Below, piece after piece: positions 45,175 through 54,632 of a DNA stretch of 64,000 nucleotides. Each line of letters starts with the position of its first letter. Within the stretch, counting starts at the first letter, position 1. A model generated the notes under the pieces. That model saw only the letters and a list, made by a program, of their open reading frames with translations, did not search any database and had not been told where the DNA came from. A program made the translations under genes and the position numbers. Source of the DNA: Paenibacillus barcinonensis (GTDB taxonomy: Bacteria; Bacillota; Bacilli; Paenibacillales; Paenibacillaceae); the NCBI RefSeq assembly GCF_003217495.1, contig NZ_QJSW01000007.1, positions 124,001-188,000 of the forward strand, written 5' to 3'.

Positions 45175-46824
45175 TTACTGCGTGTGACTGAGTGCATTCG
45201 CTTCATTCACCACTTCTGCACCGCCCGCGGACATAAACTCCTGTACGAACTCTTCGAATTCACTGAGCGGTCGCTCGCCTGTAATAAACGCAATATAGGC
45301 TTTGTTTTTTAATCGGATCAACGAATCCCCATATTTAGCCAGAGCGGGTGTAGCGACCTCCAGCGCATTATAAATGCCGTCCTGATCGAGGTGTAGCGTA
45401 GCGGCCCATTGCTCACGCTCTCCCGTCTCTTTCAGCGGAACGGTCATGCCGATATTGGCTCCAATCGTATTCTGATATCCGAACATGGTGTCATAGGGCG
45501 GCATGATGACGATGTTACGGGGCTCGGTGGGTGTCCACACCCAGTGTTTATTTTGCACGCCGTAGGTCATGCTCGCCGCTTTATCTGGATCAGGACTTGC
45601 ACTAACCTCATCTAAAATGCGCAAAATCAACTCCAGCTTGCCCGGCTCTTTAACCGCATCAGCGCCAATTGCTGTGAAGCTCATTAACATGTCGTTCCCT
45701 TTGGAGCCGCGTTGTCCGTGTGGTCCTGCAAACGGCCTGCCCAATACAACTCGCGCATCTGGGAACTTGGCTGTTAGCTCTTTGACATTAAATGCAGCTT
45801 GTACTGGACTTTTCACCAGATGCCCTTCACGATCAGCGCGCCAATCCTCATAATCGCCATCCTGAATCCAGTGGTAGTAGTTGCCCATCGAGGTCATCCC
45901 GATTTTACCGTTGATGAACGCATGAGACAGATGTTTGTACCCGCCTTTATTCTCGCCCGTCACAAATTCAGGATCAATGACGCCGTCTTTGTACCATTTA
46001 CGCAGGTAGGCCAGCGCCTCCTTCATCTCGGGGTCCAGCGCACCGATAACCTTCTTTCCGTCCTTTGTTCCAAAGTACAGCTGATCGGCAAAAACAATCT
46101 GACCGAAGGCTCCAAACAGCACGTTCATGCCTTCGCTGGACAAGCCATACGTATCCTGAATGCCGTTGCCATCTGGATCATCGAAGGTAAAGGCATAGAT
46201 GACCTTCTCGAACTCCGCCAGTGTCTGCGGAACGGGCAAGCCCAGCTTATCCAGCCAATCCTGCCGATACACCACAGGGGTACGGTAAATGTTCGTAGGA
46301 TTAATTACGGGAATGCCGTAATATTTACCGTCAATCACTCCTGCCTTTTCGTAAGCCGGAGCTTGTTCGTGGATGATACGCATGAGGTTCGGAGCATAAT
46401 CGTTCAGCGTCTTCACCGGAATTTCGGCAAGAACCCCTTGCTGCTGGTACTTCAATAGATCCTGCGGTTGCCGGATGCGAAACAGGTCAGGGATGCTGCC
46501 TTGAGCCAGCTTCATGTCGAGAAGGGACTCGTATTTATTGTTTTCCATATTCCAGATGTCCACATCCACACCGAATTGTTCTTCGATCTGCTTCAACATC
46601 TCGGCATCTTGTGGAACAGGAAGATTCTGATGCATCGTCCAGGAGATATGGGTTATGGATTGTTTCGAAAGAGGGGATAAAGTGCTGCCTTCCTGCGATT
46701 CAACCTTGGCGGTGGCTCCGTTCAGCAGATTACATCCGCCAAGAATAACGCCCAGCATCGTCAGCAGTGCTGTAGTGAGGAACGCGCGATAGCGATAATT
46801 CACCTTCATCTGCTGTATCTTCAT
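45175..46824 (-). CDS. Extracellular solute-binding lipoprotein (sugar ABC type, LplA-like)
   Basis: A 549-residue SBP_bac_1-type lipoprotein with lipobox ILGGC (Cys31). The body has the family look (YGIPVINPTNIYRTPVVYRQ, DWLDKLGLPVPQTLAEFEKV, DPDGNGIQDTYGLS). The last phrase resembles the Ca-loop found in Paenibacillus LplA-like binding proteins. ATG 46824 with GGAGGGTGGGAGG just upstream; the frame is open further but without a signal peptide. It follows a membrane AraC regulator by 25 nt. The permeases usually found with it are not here, so it may share a transporter elsewhere. Substrate unknown, probably an oligosaccharide. Confidence 0.85.
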   Translation of the reverse strand: MKIQQMKVNYRYRAFLTTALLTMLGVILGGCNLLNGATAKVESQEGSTLSPLSKQSITHISWTMHQNLPVPQDAEMLKQIEEQFGVDVDIWNMENNKYESLLDMKLAQGSIPDLFRIRQPQDLLKYQQQGVLAEIPVKTLNDYAPNLMRIIHEQAPAYEKAGVIDGKYYGIPVINPTNIYRTPVVYRQDWLDKLGLPVPQTLAEFEKVIYAFTFDDPDGNGIQDTYGLSSEGMNVLFGAFGQIVFADQLYFGTKDGKKVIGALDPEMKEALAYLRKWYKDGVIDPEFVTGENKGGYKHLSHAFINGKIGMTSMGNYYHWIQDGDYEDWRADREGHLVKSPVQAAFNVKELTAKFPDARVVLGRPFAGPHGQRGSKGNDMLMSFTAIGADAVKEPGKLELILRILDEVSASPDPDKAASMTYGVQNKHWVWTPTEPRNIVIMPPYDTMFGYQNTIGANIGMTVPLKETGEREQWAATLHLDQDGIYNALEVATPALAKYGDSLIRLKNKAYIAFITGERPLSEFEEFVQEFMSAGGAEVVNEANALSHTQ

Positions 46825-46849
46825 CTTCCTCCCACCCTCCTTCTCATGC

Positions 46850-49189
46850 TCATGATCTGGCCTCGGATATCGTTGCCGAAGAGAGACTGCGTACATAATT
46901 GCCTGGTGTACAGCCATACATTTCCTTGAATCGTTTAATAAAATAAGCCGTTGTGCCGTATCCGACCGAGCTTGCAACCCGGTCGATCGTCATGTTGTTA
47001 TTTTCGATCAGATGTTTAGCCTGCTCCATCCGCCGGGATGTTACATAGTCGGTGTAGGTGACACCCATCTCTTCCTTAAAGAGCTTGCTCAAATATTTGG
47101 GACTGAGGAATACTTTGGTGCCAACCGCCTCAAGGGAGAGGTCTTCGGACAGGTTAGCCTCAATATATTGCTTCGCCAGCTCAATGGTCGAGATGGCCCG
47201 ATCACTGTTGCGATTCTCCGTCTCCTCCATAAATGTAGTAATGGAGTCGGTCAGCCATCTACGGTACGCCAGAATATCATGCATATTTGTATATTCGTGA
47301 TACAGGTCAGGATGCCCGAACTGTAGGGGGTGCTTGTAGCGCACGTTCTTGGCTACATCAGAATAGATAAATACCATATTCGACAAGATGAAGTGGCAAT
47401 AATCAGCGGGATACTTTCCTTCCCGCATATGCTCAATCACCTGAACCATGGTGTCTGTCGCTTCACCAAGCTGTCTGCTCTGAAGCTTGTCCCTGAATCT
47501 CGCAAGCAGATGTTGGGGAATCTCTTCCAGACTGTGTTCCCGCTCAAGCAGAGAATCATCTTTGAGAATAGACACCTCGGGCAGGAAATACGCATATTTC
47601 ATCAGTGTCTGTGCTTCGTTGAAGCTTAGATGGATATCTCGAATGTCCTTAACCCAGCAGCCTGTAGACAGCTGAATGTCCGGCTGCTGCAGTTGGCGTG
47701 TCTCTGCGAGCAGCAGCTGCGAGAATTTGTCTAATAATGCTTCTGAAGCTACATCGGTACAGAGTATGACCGCAAGCCTTTTGTCAGGAAGTTCTTCCAC
47801 AATCAGGCGGCTATCTTGCAGCGAGAGGCATTCCAGTCCATGCATTAATCTGGCAATGGCCTCAGGGGAAGCGAGCGCTCCTTTCGCAACAGACGCTCCT
47901 GTATTCATCAGCATACAGCAATAGTCAGCGTACAGTCTGGCGATGCCAAGAGCAGCTCGTTCCTCTTTCCAGGGACGTTGTTCCGGGTTACCCTGCAGCA
48001 GGTTAAGCACTGCTTTGTGCCGGACCGCCGGGCTGTTCGCCATCATCGTCTCTTCGAGGTTGTTCACCTTATCCTTGAGATGAAGAAATGCATTGTCGAT
48101 CAGGCTGAATTCATTCGTTACCTCGTTCGGGGTGCCAACAGATAGATCCTTGATTCGACCCACCAGACGTTTAATTGGACTGTAGTTAGCCCGGACAAGC
48201 ACAGCGGATAAGATCAGCCCAATACAAAGCGCGGCTAAACAGATCCCGAGAATAAGCTTCTGGATCAATATGGATTGCTCATAGTAGTAGCTGGACGGGG
48301 TTGCACTGTAGATGGTCCACCCGGTTGATGGTAACGTCTGATAAGATACAACATAAGGTGCATCACCAATCTTCTCATCAAAGCTGCCCTTGCCATGCCC
48401 TAGCTCAAGAACTTTGCTAAGGCTTGCTGCGTATATGTCAGCTTGCCCGGAGCTTTGTTGCTGTAACCTGCTGACCGCATGTCCAGCCGCGTTCACGATC
48501 ACGGTATGCTGGTACCGGGAGGGCATCATATTTTCAACAATCGTATGGATTGCATCTTCCTTGACATCAATGGCAATGATGACATCACTGGTTTCCCCTG
48601 TAGAGCGGAATGGATAGCTGTGCGCATACGTAAACAAGTCATTGGTACTCTCACTCGTCTGGCTGGAGAAGATGTCCTTTGGAATATGACGCGCTGGCGT
48701 CCAGAGACTGTTATGTTTGCTGGTGCGCATCTCCTGAAGCCAGTCTGCATAATAAACAGACCCTTCACTCCGGTCCGCGTTATAACGCAGCCCATAGAGA
48801 GAAGAGAGCATAATATTACGTGCTGGATAATAGAGATGGATGCCTTGCACGATATCGGTGTTTGCGGCCACCTTGGCTTTAAGCAGCTCTTGCAGGTCTA
48901 ACACCTGATTTAATCCATTTCGATCTGACTGGTCTGCAAAAAGGCGAATATTCGCTGATTTATCAAGAGACAGGTCAACATATAGCTGCTGTACTCGCTT
49001 TAGTACCGTTCCTTCAATAGTACGTGCTGTATTTTCAAGAATCAGCTGATTCTTATTTCTTAATTCTTCATTGTAGCTGCGTGAGAAATAGATATAGAAA
49101 AATGAGCAGATCAGCAGCACAATGACGATTACGATTGAACCATAGGAAAGGGCTAGTCCAGCCCATGCGGAGCTCCATTTTTTCATCAT
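46850..49189 (-). CDS. Membrane-bound AraC-family regulator (YesN-type sensor)
   Basis: 779 residues. TM1 (about 8-30), extracellular Cache-like sensor (about 35-295), TM2 (about 300-325), cytoplasmic linker, and a C-terminal AraC HTH pair (about 665-770: LSLEAVGTKVFLSPKYLSKL, IDRVASSVGYGTTAYFIKRF). Such one-component sensors are common in Paenibacillus next to sugar SBPs and probably sense the same oligosaccharide. Start: ATG 49189 (two ATGs in a row) with GGGAGGAA upstream. It is 25 nt before the SBP, so both likely form one operon. Confidence 0.9.
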   Translation of the reverse strand: MMKKWSSAWAGLALSYGSIVIVIVLLICSFFYIYFSRSYNEELRNKNQLILENTARTIEGTVLKRVQQLYVDLSLDKSANIRLFADQSDRNGLNQVLDLQELLKAKVAANTDIVQGIHLYYPARNIMLSSLYGLRYNADRSEGSVYYADWLQEMRTSKHNSLWTPARHIPKDIFSSQTSESTNDLFTYAHSYPFRSTGETSDVIIAIDVKEDAIHTIVENMMPSRYQHTVIVNAAGHAVSRLQQQSSGQADIYAASLSKVLELGHGKGSFDEKIGDAPYVVSYQTLPSTGWTIYSATPSSYYYEQSILIQKLILGICLAALCIGLILSAVLVRANYSPIKRLVGRIKDLSVGTPNEVTNEFSLIDNAFLHLKDKVNNLEETMMANSPAVRHKAVLNLLQGNPEQRPWKEERAALGIARLYADYCCMLMNTGASVAKGALASPEAIARLMHGLECLSLQDSRLIVEELPDKRLAVILCTDVASEALLDKFSQLLLAETRQLQQPDIQLSTGCWVKDIRDIHLSFNEAQTLMKYAYFLPEVSILKDDSLLEREHSLEEIPQHLLARFRDKLQSRQLGEATDTMVQVIEHMREGKYPADYCHFILSNMVFIYSDVAKNVRYKHPLQFGHPDLYHEYTNMHDILAYRRWLTDSITTFMEETENRNSDRAISTIELAKQYIEANLSEDLSLEAVGTKVFLSPKYLSKLFKEEMGVTYTDYVTSRRMEQAKHLIENNNMTIDRVASSVGYGTTAYFIKRFKEMYGCTPGNYVRSLSSATISEARS

Positions 49190-49393
49190 GCATTCCTCCC
49201 GGCCCAAATTATACACTACTCGATTTCAGTAAGGTTCACGATTTATATTAACTTAGTGTAAAATGTTGAGGATTTATGATATTGCGTCGAAATTGATACA
49301 ATGACGAAATTGTTTTATTGCTGGTTTTACGGGCTGAATGCTACATTGAGACCGAACCGAGACCAACTATTAAACGATGGGAGTCGACATGAT

Positions 49394-51862
49394 TTGAAAA
49401 CAAAAGCTAAAAACACAAACGCAAAAAGATTGTTCACTGCTGCTCTAGGTTTGGTCGTTCTGACAAGTTCCATGGCACCAGGGGCTGCGCTTGCGGCACA
49501 GAATAACGATACCGTGGTTTTACCGAAACAACCGGCATGGGGGTACTTCGTAGACACGTACAAAAATAACAAACCGAACAATATGACTGTAAACAGCAAT
49601 CCGGCGATTGGCACGCTATCCAAGTTCCTCGATCTGTGGACACCCGGAAGTGCGTGGGATAATGGTACGAAACTGAACAGTGCCGTGCTGGACTACAACA
49701 TTGATTATGTTGCACAGCGTGCCAAAACACGCTCCAAAGCGGACGAGGATGCCGCCTATTATACAGACCGTACGAATCAATCCTATGGCGCAGTAGAGGG
49801 TCTGGGGAAACTGGCTGGCGTATATCGCGAGAAGTCAGGCACGTTTACTTCTATTACAAGTATTCCGGCGGATGCAGCAACAACCAAGTATTCGGATAAA
49901 AATGATTCGAATAAAGCAGGGGATTCCAACTCTGAGCTGGGTAAAATGGTCGATCTGATCGGCAAAGTTCGTGGTGATTATGCCTCAACTCAACAGGCAA
50001 AAATGTTCTACCAATATAAGCGACCGTTCCGCTGGCAGGGTGAAGCTCTGATCGTGCCGTCGCTGGTTGCTGTGAAGAGCAGCAAGCCGGAAACGGATGG
50101 TGGATTCCCGAGCGGTCACACGAATGCATCCTATCTTGCAGCCATTGCTCTGGCTTACGCTGTACCTGAACGCTATCAGGAGCTTATGACTCGCGCTTCA
50201 GAAATGGGTGATGACCGAATCGTAGCAGGTATGCACTCCCCTCTGGATGTGATGGGTGGCCGTGTGCTGGCTACAGCATTTGCAGCATCCGCACTGAATG
50301 ATCCAGACAACAAAGAGCTGAAAGAGCAAGCATATGCTCAGGCGCATGATATTCTTTTGAAAGAGACGGGTACGAGTAAGGATCGCTTCACAGATTATGC
50401 TCGCAACAAATCGGAATACACACAGCGCTTGACGTATGGCTTCCCGCAGATCGGCTCCACAACTGAGGCCGTGCAAGTGCCTAAAGGTGCGGAAGTGCTG
50501 CTGGAGACAAGACAGCCTTACCTGAACGATCAGCAACGTCGCGCGGTACTGGCAACAACGGGTATTGCATCAGGTTATCCGGTGCTGGATGATCCTGAAG
50601 GCTGGGGACGTCTGAACCTGTTTGCTGCGGCAGATGGATACGGCGCATTTAACACAGATGTCACTGTAGTTATGGATGCGGCTAAAGGTGGATTTAACGC
50701 TAAGGATGCTTGGCGTAATGATATCGCTGGTACAGGCAAGCTGACTAAAGAAGGCAGCGGCGCACTGCATCTGCAAGGTAACAATACGTATTCCGGAGGT
50801 ACTGAAGTTAAGGCAGGTACGCTGGAAGGTGATTCAGCAAATGCATTCGGTGCTGGTTCGGTTATGAATAATGGCGGTACGGTTGCAGAAAATGTAGAGG
50901 GTCAATGGAACATTAAAGGTGACTTCACTCAGGCCTCCAGTGGTACGTTGGAGCTGAATGTTAGCACTGCAAGTGACGTGCTGGATGTCAAAGGTGCTGT
51001 GAATGCAGACGGTAAGCTGCAAGTGAATTTTGACAACAACTATGTTCCTGCACAAGGCACAATGACACTGATCAGCTTCGGTGCGAACAAACTGAACGGT
51101 AAATTTGCATCGGTGGATGTGAAAGGTTTGCCAAGCCAATATACAACGGAGGTTGTATATCAGAATGACCGTGTTGCCCTTTCTGTTAAGGATACTACAA
51201 ATCCAGGTCCAGTAACGACCAATCCGTTCAAATCAGATGTTGCCAGCCAGGATCATGTATTAAAAAACGTAAATGCGGCGATTGAAGCAACCCAAAATGA
51301 GCAGCTGACAATGAGTGATATTTCCACACACTGGGCTAACCAAAACATCAACGCTGCATTGAAGCTGCGTGTTATTAACGGATATGAGAACGGTACGTTT
51401 AAACCGAATGCATCCGTAACACGCGCTGAATTCACAGCGATGATTGCCCGTGCACTTGGTCTGGAGGAGAACAAAGCAGCAAATCGCTTCAAGGATACCA
51501 ATACAAGCTGGGCTGCTGGATACATCGGTACATTGGCAGATAAAGGTGTGATTGGCGGATATGCAGATGGCTCCTTCAAGCCGAATGCAACGATCACACG
51601 TGCCGAGATGGTTACCATCATCTCTCGTGTACTTGATCTGAATACACTTGCAACAGGCAGCAAGATTGATTTCAGAGACGTAAAATCGGACAACTGGGCT
51701 GCTCAAGCGATTGAACTGGCTTCCTCCGCGAAGCTGGTGAATGGATTGACGGATTCCGAGTTTGTACCTAACGGCAAATCTACTCGTGCTGAAGCGGTAA
51801 CGATCATTATCCGTGCATTGGAAAGTGACAGCACGATCAAGTCCTTGATTGCAGGACTGTAA
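49394..51862 (+). CDS. SLH-anchored PAP2-type acid phosphatase
   Basis: 822 residues, exported and wall-bound. Signal peptide LFTAALGLVVLTSSMAPGAA ends near residue 35. PAP2/class A acid phosphatase domain (about 100-320) with all three motifs: KMFYQYKRP (K-x6-RP), FPSGHTN, and DRIVAGMHSPLDV (R-x5-H-x3-D). Then an autotransporter-associated beta-strand-like repeat (GNNTYSGGTEVKAGTL, about 450-475), a beta region, and three SLH domains from about 635 to the end. It should release phosphate from organic phosphates at the cell surface. Start: TTG 49394 with GGGAG upstream puts the signal peptide at the N-terminus; an ATG at 49301 would add 31 unlikely residues. Confidence 0.88.
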   Translation: MKTKAKNTNAKRLFTAALGLVVLTSSMAPGAALAAQNNDTVVLPKQPAWGYFVDTYKNNKPNNMTVNSNPAIGTLSKFLDLWTPGSAWDNGTKLNSAVLDYNIDYVAQRAKTRSKADEDAAYYTDRTNQSYGAVEGLGKLAGVYREKSGTFTSITSIPADAATTKYSDKNDSNKAGDSNSELGKMVDLIGKVRGDYASTQQAKMFYQYKRPFRWQGEALIVPSLVAVKSSKPETDGGFPSGHTNASYLAAIALAYAVPERYQELMTRASEMGDDRIVAGMHSPLDVMGGRVLATAFAASALNDPDNKELKEQAYAQAHDILLKETGTSKDRFTDYARNKSEYTQRLTYGFPQIGSTTEAVQVPKGAEVLLETRQPYLNDQQRRAVLATTGIASGYPVLDDPEGWGRLNLFAAADGYGAFNTDVTVVMDAAKGGFNAKDAWRNDIAGTGKLTKEGSGALHLQGNNTYSGGTEVKAGTLEGDSANAFGAGSVMNNGGTVAENVEGQWNIKGDFTQASSGTLELNVSTASDVLDVKGAVNADGKLQVNFDNNYVPAQGTMTLISFGANKLNGKFASVDVKGLPSQYTTEVVYQNDRVALSVKDTTNPGPVTTNPFKSDVASQDHVLKNVNAAIEATQNEQLTMSDISTHWANQNINAALKLRVINGYENGTFKPNASVTRAEFTAMIARALGLEENKAANRFKDTNTSWAAGYIGTLADKGVIGGYADGSFKPNATITRAEMVTIISRVLDLNTLATGSKIDFRDVKSDNWAAQAIELASSAKLVNGLTDSEFVPNGKSTRAEAVTIIIRALESDSTIKSLIAGL

Positions 51863-51874
51863 GTGAACAAGAAT

Positions 51875-51914
51875 ACCGGGGAAGTTCGTATATACGAGCT
51901 GTCTCGGTTTTTTT
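51875..51914 (+). terminator. Terminator of the SLH phosphatase
   Basis: A stem of about 14 bp with one mismatch (51875-51908) and 7 T at the 3' end. The following 200 bp are AT-rich with no gene except the promoter below. Confidence 0.85.
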
Positions 51915-52049
51915 GTTGGAAAAGTATTCATTCTGTTTGGCGTTGAAGATTACAGCTTGATTAAAATTGGTTATATTACCATTTAAGAGTGTTGGAATAA
52001 GAGAATATATAGATTTAGAATTTTTAACAAAAATAATATAAACATAGTA

Positions 52050-52077
52050 TTGAATTGATGGGAAAAAATAGTATTAT
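52050..52077 (+). promoter_or_regulatory. Promoter of the second secreted-protein pair
   Basis: TTGAAT (52050-52055), a 16-bp spacer, TATTAT (52072-52077), 36 nt before the start codon. Confidence 0.6.
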
Positions 52078-52113
52078 GAAAATGTAGATGAAAAATATGA
52101 GGAGGTAATAATA

Positions 52114-52656
52114 ATGAAAAAGATTGTTTTGTTACTACTTGTTTTTCTATTTATCCTTCCGCTTAATGCCCTTGCGCTGGATAGTGATGTTAGTGAAGTT
52201 AAACCAGAGGTTGAAGTTACAGAAGATTTCACATCGCTTCCTAAAAGTATTATGGTTGAAGGTGATTATGTATGTGTTGATGATAATACAATGTTCAAAG
52301 CAGTTAATGGCGAGGTAACGCCACTAGCTACTTGTTCTGGAGATGGAGGATATGCTCGTTTAGATCCGGCATTCGGCCCTGGCGGTGCAGTTAGATGGGA
52401 AGTAAATCCTCGATTTTCCACAGTACACTTTTTTACAGGTACATTGGTAATATCAAGATATATAAATGGTCTCCCCACACCATATGATACTGAGACGATA
52501 TCTTGTACAGGCGCATTAGGATCATCGTGTGGTGGTACTGTAAATTTAGGTTTGCCAAATGGCACTTATAGTGTATCTATGCTTGGTTCGGCAAGAGATG
52601 CTTCGGGCCTCTTTGGATGGGTAGTACCACCATGCAGTATAGGATTGAGTATTTGA
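52114..52656 (+). CDS. Secreted protein with four cysteines, unknown function
   Basis: 180 residues. Signal peptide KKIVLLLLVFLFILPLNALA, then an acidic segment (about 22-45) that looks like a propeptide, and a beta-rich, Gly-rich C-terminal part with Cys near 54, 69, 130, 137 and 174. The pattern VDDNTMF near 55-61 and CTGALGSSCGG near 130-140 is not a known family to me. Strong ribosome site GAGGAGG. One base separates it from the next gene, so the two are co-expressed. AT-rich compared with the neighbourhood. Confidence 0.7.
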   Translation: MKKIVLLLLVFLFILPLNALALDSDVSEVKPEVEVTEDFTSLPKSIMVEGDYVCVDDNTMFKAVNGEVTPLATCSGDGGYARLDPAFGPGGAVRWEVNPRFSTVHFFTGTLVISRYINGLPTPYDTETISCTGALGSSCGGTVNLGLPNGTYSVSMLGSARDASGLFGWVVPPCSIGLSI

Positions 52657-52657
52657 T

Positions 52658-53266
52658 ATGGCATTCTCACGTAACCATAAGAAGTTAAACGTAAGTAACT
52701 TTTGCCCTATGGACTTGAACTTCCTTTTATATATGGAAAATATTTATGAATGCTATAATCAAGAGAAAGAAATATTCCCAGGTAAATCTTTGATTTCAAA
52801 TCACCGAGAATTATTGGAGTATGACAGCTTTAAGGAAAATTTAAACCTATGTTGGGATGCAATTGTTAAGGAGTATGAACAACACCAATTCAAGGACAAC
52901 CCCTTGGGAAACATCCATTTTAGAGATGAGTATAACAGCTTGTTGCGAAGGGACTCAGATCCTCATACATTCGAAACAGTATGGAATGCTTTTTCCTTGT
53001 GGTGGTGGTCTGAATTCGGTGTTAAGACCTACATGGAGAGATACTCTGATCTATTTATTCCAGACCTTGCTGAGCAAATATGGGAAGGGCTCTACGACAG
53101 GCACATTGAAGTTGATGACGATAGTTCACTGTATGTCATGTTATTGTTTAAACAACCTGTTATGATAATTCCTAAAAGTTCAAATAAACTATACTTCTCA
53201 AGTATCAATGACTTTGTGCATAAAAAGGAGGAGATTGTTTGTAACGTGATTGATCTGTTTGCTTAA
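52658..53266 (+). CDS. Unknown cytoplasmic protein paired with the secreted protein
   Basis: 202 residues, no signal peptide, acidic, with many Trp/Tyr (ETVWNAFSLWWWSEFGVKTY near 106-125). Probably alpha/beta. No family recognised. Starts 1 nt after the stop of the secreted protein, without a strong ribosome site of its own, so translation is probably coupled. By layout it could be a cytoplasmic immunity or modification partner. Confidence 0.62.
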   Translation: MAFSRNHKKLNVSNFCPMDLNFLLYMENIYECYNQEKEIFPGKSLISNHRELLEYDSFKENLNLCWDAIVKEYEQHQFKDNPLGNIHFRDEYNSLLRRDSDPHTFETVWNAFSLWWWSEFGVKTYMERYSDLFIPDLAEQIWEGLYDRHIEVDDDSSLYVMLLFKQPVMIIPKSSNKLYFSSINDFVHKKEEIVCNVIDLFA

Positions 53267-53334
53267 CCTGAAGATCAACGTTACATATGAGGCGAGTACA
53301 TAAAATGCCGTCGAAAAAATAATATGAATTTCGG

Positions 53335-53375
53335 GCAGTCTGACGAGTGTATAACACATGGTCGGGCTGCTTTTT
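53335..53375 (+). terminator. Terminator of the second secreted-protein pair
   Basis: GCAGTCTGAC (53335-53344) pairs with GGTCGGGCTGC at 53360-53370 (G-U pairs included); five T follow. Confidence 0.82.
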
Positions 53376-53481
53376 GATATTCACTGCTCAAAGCTTCAAA
53401 TTCCTTCTTCGCTGGAGAAGCGGTTCAGTATAGTGGTATAATTTTCAATACATAATGATGAGATGAAAGAACGGAGGCACA

Positions 53482-54453
53482 ATGATGAACGAAGAGCTGT
53501 TGGAGCAACTGGAAGCTTGGCATGAAGAGGATGAATACGAGAAGATTGTACATGCGGTGCAGGAGATTCCGGCGGAAGAGAGAGACTATGAGCTGGTGAA
53601 TCATTTGGGCCGGGCACTGAACAATCTGGAACGATATGAGGAAGCCATAGAGCAGTTTCTGACCGTTGCGGACGAGGGTGAGGATGATCCGCTGTGGCAG
53701 TACCGAATTGGCCTGGCCTACTATTATTTGGAGCAGTATGACAAGGCAGAGCAGGCGTTCGAGCGCTCCGATGAGCTGGAGCCAGGAGATGAAGACACGC
53801 TAGAGTTTCTGGAGTGGATTCGTAATCAGGACGAGCAGGACGAAGCAGAGCACGAGGGCATCGTTGAAGAAGGGGCGCAGGATGACGAGTTGCCGAAAGA
53901 GAACGCTGATGAGCCGCGTGCGATGATCGCATCGGTACCCGCCGTTTCTTCCGATCCAGCACCTGTATTCGGTGAGTTCTGGAATGACAGTGAGCTGGCA
54001 TTGGAGCAGTATGTGTCTGAGCCACCAAGTGACGGCTTGATTGAATCTGTAGAGGAGCAGCTTGTATTCCGTCTGCCAGCCTCTTACATTGAGATGATGA
54101 AGGAACATAACGGCGGTATTCCGTACAACCGCTTTTTCCCTGTGACGAACGAGGCATCTGGAGAAGCTGGGTATATTGAAATCGAAGGTATACTGGGCAT
54201 TGGCCGCGAGAAGCGCCATTCCCTGTGTGGTGAAGAGGGTAGCTGGATTGTGATTGAACGAGATCGTTATCCCGAGATTGGGGTGATCATCGCCAAAGCG
54301 CCAGCAGAAGCCGGGGTTGTCATGCTGGACTACCGTTCCTCTGGCAATGATGGTGAACCAGAAGTGGTCTATGTAGACAAGGCAGAGCGTCACGTGACGC
54401 TGCTCGCTCCTAATTTTGAAACCTTTATTCAGGGCTTAATGCGTCCAGAGTAG
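53482..54453 (+). CDS. TPR plus SMI1/KNR4 (SUKH) domain protein
   Basis: 323 residues, cytoplasmic, acidic. TPR-like helical repeats (about 5-120, LNNLERYEEAIEQFLTVADE, YYLEQYDKAEQAFERSDELE), an acidic linker, and a C-terminal SMI1/KNR4 domain (about 175-320: VEEQLVFRLPASYIEMMKEH, NGGIP). SUKH proteins include immunity proteins against contact-dependent and polymorphic toxins, and also housekeeping scaffolds. No toxin is adjacent. GGAGGC precedes a double ATG. Confidence 0.85.
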   Translation: MMNEELLEQLEAWHEEDEYEKIVHAVQEIPAEERDYELVNHLGRALNNLERYEEAIEQFLTVADEGEDDPLWQYRIGLAYYYLEQYDKAEQAFERSDELEPGDEDTLEFLEWIRNQDEQDEAEHEGIVEEGAQDDELPKENADEPRAMIASVPAVSSDPAPVFGEFWNDSELALEQYVSEPPSDGLIESVEEQLVFRLPASYIEMMKEHNGGIPYNRFFPVTNEASGEAGYIEIEGILGIGREKRHSLCGEEGSWIVIERDRYPEIGVIIAKAPAEAGVVMLDYRSSGNDGEPEVVYVDKAERHVTLLAPNFETFIQGLMRPE

Positions 54454-54472
54454 TCGGCAAAATAATTCGTAC

Positions 54473-54516
54473 AACCAAGAAGCCGCAAGGAGTAAATCCT
54501 TTGCGGCTTCTTGGTT
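54473..54516. terminator. Very strong hairpin between converging genes
   Basis: A 16-bp perfect outer stem (54473-54488 with about 54501-54516) extended inward with one bulge. The T-run is poor on either side, so termination efficiency is uncertain. Confidence 0.6.
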
Positions 54517-54632
54517 GCATAATAACATATATGGGATGCATTCGTTAGCGAGCTGCACTCCATGATTGTAAACCTGTATTCGTGGATTCTGCCCGTCCTG
54601 AGAAGCCCTGCATGCTGGGCTTTTATGCCGGT

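Noticed and set aside
45409..46458. Plus-strand frames across the binding-lipoprotein gene
   Set aside because: The minus-strand SBP has a lipobox and family motifs; the plus frames have no starts with ribosome sites.
49301..49393. ATG at 49301 as start of the SLH phosphatase
   Set aside because: It would place 31 residues before a perfect signal peptide and has no ribosome site; TTG 49394 with GGGAG is better.
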